A DNA stretch of 23,412 bases from Saccoglossus kowalevskii (lineage: Eukaryota; Hemichordata; Enteropneusta; Harrimaniidae). The notes beneath the pieces were generated by a model, which had not been told where the DNA came from, did no database searches, and saw only the letters and a list, made by a program, of their open reading frames with translations. Location of the stretch: assembly GCF_000003605.2 (NCBI RefSeq), contig NW_003108092.1:151813-175224 (forward strand), given 5' to 3'. The translations under genes were made by a program, and so were the position numbers. Shown here one piece after another: positions 22,101 through 23,412 of this stretch (within the stretch, counting starts at the first letter, position 1; every line of letters begins with the position of its first letter).

Positions 22101-22888
22101 CCGTTTGACTCGATTTGAGGCGTGTCCATAGCAACCGTTGTTGTTGTCAACTCGCGCTATGATTGCAATTATTTATGACTATCCATATAATCCGTAGCAC
22201 ATTATTCTTTCTAATATAGTGGTCATTGCTGCATGGATTGCATCATTCGAATAGAAAGACAAGGACGATCACGGACTTGAACGCAGCAAGGTAATTATTA
22301 GAATGTTTATTTGACACGTAATAAATACATTTTCATAAAGTAAACGTTAACAAAACAAAAATGAAAACAAGACCTCAAACACTTGAATAAAACAAGTGAA
22401 ATAAAGTAATATTAATGTAACCATGAATAATATACTGCCAATACGCTGTGGGCAAATATGGAACCTGTTACAAACGTGATTTCAGGCACCCTCACTTGTT
22501 TCACAATTCTCCAGAAATTGCTGATAATATGCATATTTGTAGGGCATCGCATGTGTAGCGTGACGTAAACACTATTTTCAGATCACATGACAACACTTTT
22601 TTGTATTTTTGCATACTGGAATTGTGGACTCAAATACCACTTGACATTTTTTCGTTTATCAGTAATACGCACATTTTGCTAGTGGTGGCCAGTCTGTGCG
22701 CATTCACGTATTTTGCAAAGTATAAGATTAATAAATAAACTCTGTAATAAATGTTTCACATGTCACTGAATAGATCGTGATGGCTTAGAGATAAAATGTG
22801 TTGTTCTTTCAGAGACAACTTTGCGTTATTGGAGATTTATTTTGAAGATTTTGATTATGAAAACATAGTAGAATCGCCATCGTATGAG
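6745..22888 (+). CDS. DEG/ENaC channel subunit with LDL-A and PAN module insert (3'-partial, 16 exons)
   Basis: Whole-gene span. Joining 6745-7198, 9081-9209, 9799-9927, 10468-10598, 11350-11592, 12636-12758, 15237-15350, 15781-16096, 16567-16673, 18206-18369, 18854-18955, 20301-20406, 20768-20840, 21088-21145, 22220-22290 and 22813-22888 gives about 799 residues, with one frame problem in exon 4. Family members are trimeric, amiloride-sensitive, Na+-selective plasma-membrane channels gated by protons, peptides or mechanical force. Visible hallmarks are the HG gating motif, TM1, [27 protein letters not shown] and the Cys-rich thumb. Usual length is 500-650 residues; this one is longer because of six extracellular modules after TM1. 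TM2 and the C-terminus lie beyond the window. Ligand and ion selectivity cannot be read from this sequence. Confidence 0.95.
7199..9080 (+). other. Intron 1
   Basis: A 1.9 kb AT-rich intron with donor GTAGGA and acceptor TTTCTTTTTAG. The ORFs inside it on either strand show no domain. I looked for further LDL-A codon patterns (Cys-Asp-Gly ... Asp-Glu ... Cys) and saw none. No mobile element recognised. Confidence 0.8.
9081..9209 (+). CDS. Exon 2: LDL-receptor class A module 1
   Basis: 129 bases, phase 1 at both ends (donor GTGAGA). Residues about 152-194, with six cysteines: PCADGDYQC, then MDLC, then ICDGIIHC and ending EDEFNC. LDL-A modules are disulfide-bonded folds of about 40 residues that bind ligands through a calcium-organised acidic surface. 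The first Asp (CDG) and the final Asp-Glu are present, but the Asp before Cys5 is His, and the Cys5-Cys6 loop is longer than the usual DGSDE spacing. Calcium binding may therefore be weak, which is inference. Same length as exon 3, suggesting a tandem exon duplication. Confidence 0.93.
9210..9798 (+). other. Intron 2 with an internal foldback sequence
   Basis: A 589 bp intron, donor GTGAGA, acceptor TTTTGTCCATAG. It contains the 17 bp perfect inverted repeat described separately (9405-9514), within a patch richer in GC than the rest of the intron. Confidence 0.85.
9405..9514. repeat. Foldback element with perfect 17 bp inverted repeats
   Basis: GTCGTCACCTGCGCATG at 9405-9421 is repeated exactly in inverse orientation at 9498-9514, with 76 bases between the arms. 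In the intron transcript this would form a strong hairpin. The span could be a short non-autonomous foldback or MITE-like insertion, but no target-site duplication is apparent and no coding sequence is present. Confidence 0.75.
9799..9927 (+). CDS. Exon 3: LDL-receptor class A module 2
   Basis: 129 bases, phase 1-1, acceptor CATAG, donor GTAAGT. Residues about 195-237 show the six-cysteine pattern QCNENEFTC, then [13 protein letters not shown], and ending GEDEFDC. As in module 1, the Asp normally found just before Cys5 is His, while CDG and the terminal Asp-Glu are kept. The shared length and shared His link exons 2 and 3 as recent sister modules. Because both ends are phase 1, the exon could be skipped without disturbing the frame. 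Confidence 0.94.
9928..10467 (+). other. Intron 3, with a 14-base G run
   Basis: A 540 bp intron ending TTTATTTATTTGCAG. It contains an uninterrupted run of 14 G at 10277-10290, flanked by short complementary words (GGTG and CACC). An alternative acceptor, CTTTATTTTAG, ends at 10421 and would retain the frame of exon 4. Confidence 0.75.
10468..10598 (+). CDS. Exon 4: LDL-receptor class A module 3, with a frame discrepancy
   Basis: The strong acceptor at 10467 and the donor GTATGT at 10599 enclose 131 bases, one short of a phase 1-1 exon. From exon 3 the reading begins QCNGDRT, the expected first-cysteine segment, but then reaches TGA at 10500-10502. The other frame supplies the rest of the module: YFVC, then DWC, MVC, VVDC and DEADC. 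The two halves fit one LDL-A module if a base is missing near 10480-10495, within a TTTGTGTGT stretch. The alternative acceptor at 10421 gives an in-frame 177-base exon with an odd Cys-rich prefix. This could be a base-call error, an allelic frameshift or a genuine splice variant. Calcium ligands (D, D, DE) look complete. Confidence 0.75.
10599..11349 (+). other. Intron 4
   Basis: A 751 bp intron, donor GTATGT, acceptor TTTGTTTTTTATGGCAG. A second acceptor-like site, TTGTTTATTTCAG, ends at 11244, but joining exon 4 there creates a TGA at the junction. No repeat or RNA gene recognised. Confidence 0.75.
11350..11592 (+). CDS. Exon 5: PAN/Apple-type module
   Basis: 243 bases, phase 1-1, donor GTAAGA. 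Residues about 282-362. The order is a Gly-rich lead, an ECKMSC pair, a second ECFTAVFHD strand, a QCVMLHY strand, and a hydrophobic close with two possible N-glycosylation sites (NLT, NST). This spacing of Cys-x3-Cys, then Cys, then Cys within about 80 residues, with Phe/Tyr-rich strands, fits the PAN/Apple fold, a protein- or carbohydrate-binding module of blood coagulation factors and many invertebrate receptors. It interrupts the LDL-A series three modules in. The assignment rests on Cys pattern and strand layout, not a search. Confidence 0.8.
11593..12635 (+). other. Intron 5
   Basis: A 1.04 kb AT-rich intron, donor GTAAGA, acceptor TTGTATTTTATAG. It includes a + strand ORF at 12348-12536 of low complexity that I judge spurious. 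No element recognised. Confidence 0.75.
12636..12758 (+). CDS. Exon 6: LDL-receptor class A module 4
   Basis: 123 bases, phase 1-1, donor GTGAGT. Residues about 363-403: LCNGFEC, then [14 protein letters not shown] and SDGSDEFFC. This is the most canonical module of the five. The Asp residues after Cys4 and before Cys5 and the closing Asp-Glu match the calcium-cage positions of LDL-receptor repeats, and the DGSDE signature is intact. It is the module most likely to fold around calcium in the usual way. Confidence 0.96.
12759..15236 (+). other. Intron 6, the largest
   Basis: 2.48 kb, AT-rich with A and T runs, donor GTGAGT, acceptor TTATGTATTTTAG. I saw no additional LDL-A exon, no coding mobile element and no RNA gene. 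The ORF at 13470-13679 shows no domain or splice context. Confidence 0.7.
15237..15350 (+). CDS. Exon 7: LDL-receptor class A module 5
   Basis: 114 bases, phase 1-1, donor GTATAT. Residues about 404-441: DCFDNEFEC, then [23 protein letters not shown]. Six cysteines at LDL-A spacing, with the first calcium-ligand Asp replaced by Asn (CNG) and the other acidic positions kept. It is the shortest module and the last before the channel's own extracellular domain resumes in exon 8. Confidence 0.95.
15351..15780 (+). other. Intron 7
   Basis: 430 bp AT-rich intron, donor GTATAT, acceptor AATTGTTTTTTTTCAG with an excellent pyrimidine tract. Nothing else recognised. Confidence 0.85.
15781..16096 (+). 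CDS. Exon 8: start of the DEG/ENaC extracellular domain after the insert
   Basis: 316 bases, phase 1 in, phase 2 out (CAACAG then GTACAA). Residues about 442-546. Helical, Asn- and Leu-rich sequence leads to PPDWRNFF, then an Arg/Lys-rich stretch with NEVQYFGHQ, and [12 protein letters not shown]. The GH...DLVLECSF..C layout is the finger/palm segment found in ASIC and FMRFamide-gated relatives (GH....ILxCxFxGxxC). Three NxS/T sites are visible near NLS and NRT. This exon brings the chain back to the ordinary channel fold after the modules. Confidence 0.9.
16097..16566 (+). other. Intron 8
   Basis: 470 bp, donor GTACAA, acceptor AATTATATTAATTTCAG. Open frames run through it on both strands, but the ENaC homology stops cleanly at the donor and resumes at the acceptor. 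Confidence 0.8.
16567..16673 (+). CDS. Exon 9: GNCYTFN box
   Basis: 107 bases, phase 2 in, phase 1 out (TATG then GTGAGT). Residues about 547-582: [20 protein letters not shown], then a Thr-rich linker. YGNCYTFN is the most recognisable extracellular motif of the DEG/ENaC superfamily, at the beta-ball/palm junction, and its Cys pairs with others in the domain. One NQT glycosylation site follows. Confidence 0.96.
16674..18205 (+). other. Intron 9
   Basis: 1.53 kb, donor GTGAGT, acceptor TTTTTCCGATAG. A stretch near 17531-17678 carries CAATCAGC words in opposite orientation at its two ends (see findings), and 18030-18115 has GC-rich, partly self-complementary words. Otherwise AT-rich with nothing recognised. 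Confidence 0.7.
17531..17678. repeat. Possible MITE-like unit with imperfect terminal inverted repeats
   Basis: GACCAATCAGCGTCACGAG near 17533 and the inverse of CTCAGGCTGATTGACC near 17658 share CAATCAGC with partial flanking agreement, giving a unit of about 150 bp. Short interspersed elements of this size are common in invertebrate introns. I see no clear target-site duplication, so this is tentative. Confidence 0.3.
18206..18369 (+). CDS. Exon 10: GVRVLIHP palm region
   Basis: 164 bases, phase 1 in, phase 0 out (CAAAAG then GTAATT). Residues about 583-637: [20 protein letters not shown], then [19 protein letters not shown], then [12 protein letters not shown]. This is the highly conserved segment of ASIC, FaNaC and pickpocket channels (GLxLxLxLE...Y......GVRVxIHxP...P.P...G....PG..T.I.I.K), lining the palm near the acidic pocket in ASIC1. 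No departures from the pattern stand out. Confidence 0.97.
18370..18853 (+). other. Intron 10
   Basis: 484 bp AT-rich intron, donor GTAATT, acceptor TTTCTATTGCTCAG. Nothing else recognised. Confidence 0.85.
18854..18955 (+). CDS. Exon 11: YGNC box
   Basis: 102 bases, phase 0-0. Residues about 638-671: [17 protein letters not shown], then an Asn/Tyr-rich stretch ending YYQYSSL. YGNC followed by YSS and, in the next exon, ACQKTC matches the thumb region of DEG/ENaC channels, as in ASIC (YSITAC...C). The donor GTCAGT is non-optimal, and the G-rich minisatellite starts 21 bases into the following intron. If the intron is retained, the frame meets a stop within the second repeat block. Confidence 0.92.
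18956..20300 (+). other. Intron 11, carrying a minisatellite
   Basis: 1.35 kb, donor GTCAGT, acceptor TTTTGAGATTACAG. Apart from the repeat at 18977-19229 it is AT-rich. The minus-strand open frames over the repeat are artefacts of a stop-free periodic sequence. Confidence 0.8.
18977..19229 (+). repeat. Two-unit G-rich minisatellite
   Basis: 253 bp made only of unit A, GTAGCAATAGGG (12 bp), and unit B, GTAGCGG (7 bp). The order is AAB AAB AAAB AB AAB AB AAAB AAA: 17 A and 7 B. Only the last block varies, with one G to A change in its first A (GTAACAATAGGG) and a final A ending GGA. The G3-G4 runs on the coding strand are spaced to permit four-stranded G structures in DNA or RNA. The near-perfect units imply recent expansion, so copy number is likely to vary between individuals. 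Confidence 0.96.
20301..20406 (+). CDS. Exon 12: Cys-rich thumb, first half
   Basis: 106 bases, phase 0 in, phase 1 out (ACAAG then GTATGT). Residues about 672-706: [17 protein letters not shown], then [13 protein letters not shown]. Matches the ASIC ACRxxC.....C.C...PxxAPYC pattern that forms the disulfide ladder of the thumb. One NKT site. Confidence 0.95.
20407..20767 (+). other. Intron 12
   Basis: 361 bp. Open frames cross it in two + strand frames, but homology begins only after the acceptor GTTCACGATTCTTTAG. The phase (one base carried in) selects this acceptor over the nearby CATGCAG. Confidence 0.8.
20768..20840 (+). CDS. Exon 13: Cys-rich thumb, second half
   Basis: 73 bases, phase 1 in, phase 2 out (TGTAG then GTAAGC). 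Residues about 707-730: [14 protein letters not shown], then [10 protein letters not shown]. The C.C..pC trio corresponds to the CxCxxPC cluster at the base of the thumb in DEG/ENaC proteins, and completes the disulfide set begun in exon 12. Confidence 0.92.
20841..21087 (+). other. Intron 13
   Basis: 247 bp, the shortest intron, donor GTAAGC, acceptor TTTCATTATTTGTAG. Nothing else recognised. Confidence 0.85.
21088..21145 (+). CDS. Exon 14: WPS segment
   Basis: 58 bases, phase 2 in, phase 0 out. Residues about 731-750: [20 protein letters not shown]. The Y.S.LS...WPS pattern is typical of invertebrate DEG/ENaC channels just after the Cys cluster. Two donors are possible: GTAAAT after 21134 and GTAGGT after 21145. 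The second is chosen because only it joins exon 15 in frame. This donor sits against the 12 bp repeat flanking the insertion at 21161-21278. Confidence 0.85.
21149..21290. mobile_element. 118 bp short insertion with 12 bp direct flanking repeats
   Basis: GGTACACATCCA occurs at 21149-21160 and again at 21279-21290, flanking 118 bases (21161-21278) that are clearly more GC-rich than the intron. The insert's ends are imperfectly inverted: CTCTCCCTTGCAGAGTCT at the left against TTCTCCGTCGCAGAGACT from the right, 13 of 18 matching. This fits a non-autonomous transposon or foldback element with a target-site duplication. Twelve base pairs is long for most DNA-transposon families, so the class is open. 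The left repeat begins inside the exon 14 donor (GTAGGT), which remains intact. Confidence 0.65.
21291..22219 (+). other. Remainder of intron 14
   Basis: Intron 14 spans 21146-22219. This part is AT-rich with a few GC-rich words (GCGCATGCGCAT near 21710) and ends at the acceptor TTCTTTCTAATATAG. A short exon-like stretch at 21506-21540 fits the phases, but is rejected in favour of exon 15. Confidence 0.7.
22220..22290 (+). CDS. Exon 15: linker between WPS and the pre-TM2 strand
   Basis: 71 bases, phase 0 in, phase 2 out, with a strong donor (CAAG then GTAATT). Residues about 751-773: [23 protein letters not shown], then a split Arg. The Leu-Leu-x-x-Leu-His ... I-x-D-L-x-x-A-R pattern ahead of N-F-x-L-L-E-I-Y-F resembles the lower-palm linker of invertebrate channels. 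No open frame of this length stands out by itself. The exon was found from phase, splice sites and residue pattern together. Confidence 0.85.
22291..22812 (+). other. Intron 15
   Basis: 522 bp, donor GTAATT, acceptor GTGTTGTTCTTTCAG. Nothing else recognised. Confidence 0.85.
22813..22888 (+). CDS. Exon 16: strand leading to TM2
   Basis: 76 bases, phase 2 in, phase 0 out (TATGAG then GTAACT). Residues about 774-799: [19 protein letters not shown] and VESPSYE. Matches the ASIC ENILVLDIFFE.LNYETI....YE segment, the last extracellular strand before the pre-TM2 helix. The next exon should encode the Gly-Gly ... Gly-Leu ... Gly-x-Ser stretch of TM2 with the selectivity filter. It is not in the window. 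Confidence 0.95.
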
Positions 22889-23412
22889 GTAACTATGCGA
22901 ATAATGATCAAAAAATCAGTTATAATCAGAGGGAGATTTATTATATGTAATATTGCTTTCAATTACCCCCACAGAAGCTATTAAAAACATTATATATGCA
23001 AGGGACAAAATATGTATGTACCATTTATTATCTTTTTTTGACATGGTACTAATGACGTAATTTCAGAAAGGTATGTCGTGTATCTGTCAAAACATGTTAC
23101 TGTGAAACGTCATTCGGAGTTTTAGTTATTATTTATTTAATTATACCCCTTGTCACCTTTTTGTGCTTTAAAGGTATTACATTATTGAACGTGCGACCAG
23201 GGTAATGAATAGGATATTATTATTTAAAGAACACATCATTAAATACACATGTGTAACACGTGGTTGGACCCAGGTTAATATGGATAATTTTATAACAAAA
23301 CTATTTAAAGCGCGGGTAGTCGTCGCGCTGCGCATGGTGCGAAAGATAATATGGGTCTCATATACCAAAGATATGGCGACTTTGACTGTTGCGCAGATCA
23401 ACGAGATGAACT
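22889..23412 (+). other. Start of intron 16; gene continues beyond the window
   Basis: 524 bases from donor GTAACT to the right edge. No frame encodes the Gly-Gly-x-x-Gly-Leu motif expected at TM2. The last 140 bases include a GC-rich patch (about 23309-23337), purpose unknown. Confidence 0.75.

Noticed and set aside
23069-23072. Four-base microexon (TTTCAG, AAAG, GTATGT) after exon 16
   Set aside because: Sites this short arise by chance, and four bases would shift the frame ahead of the conserved TM2 region.

Overview
The window is AT-rich eukaryotic DNA holding most of one intron-rich gene on the + strand. The gene encodes a DEG/ENaC (degenerin/epithelial sodium channel, ASIC-like) cation channel subunit. 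GT-AG introns of 0.25-2.5 kb, animal-only channel and extracellular modules, and retroelement debris point to an invertebrate metazoan. A lophotrochozoan or an invertebrate deuterostome fits, but the sequence alone does not allow a narrower call.

Layout. Positions 1-6670 are upstream DNA. They hold a decayed minus-strand retroelement-like fragment (about 1168-1497), a tandem array of about 140 bp units (1540-1940), a possible minus-strand first exon with membrane segments (2235-2478), and a duplicated exon-like pair (2900-2949 and 3199-3258). Positions 6745-22888 carry 16 coding exons that join in frame apart from one discrepancy in exon 4. They specify about 799 residues. The gene runs off the right edge: no exon for the second transmembrane helix lies between 22889 and 23412.

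Protein order. Exon 1 gives a cytoplasmic N-terminus with the His-Gly gating motif, TM1 and the post-TM1 FPAVTICN motif. Exons 2-7 give three LDL-receptor class A modules, one PAN/Apple module and two more LDL-A modules. Exons 8-16 give the remaining DEG/ENaC extracellular domain: the GNCYTFN box, the GVRVLIHP palm strand, the YGNC box, the Cys-rich thumb, the WPS motif and the strand leading to TM2. All six inserted modules sit between phase 1 introns, the signature of exon shuffling. Together they add about 290 residues directly after TM1, so the product is probably a channel whose ectodomain bears a protein- or lipid-binding array.

Points of most interest: the channel/LDL-A/PAN architecture with its uniform 1-1 exon phases; a single-base frame problem in the third LDL-A exon; a two-unit G-rich minisatellite (17 A units, 7 B units) 21 bp after a weak splice donor; and a 118 bp element with 12 bp direct repeats inserted at the exon 14 donor. 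No RNA gene, CRISPR array or bacterial-type feature was seen.
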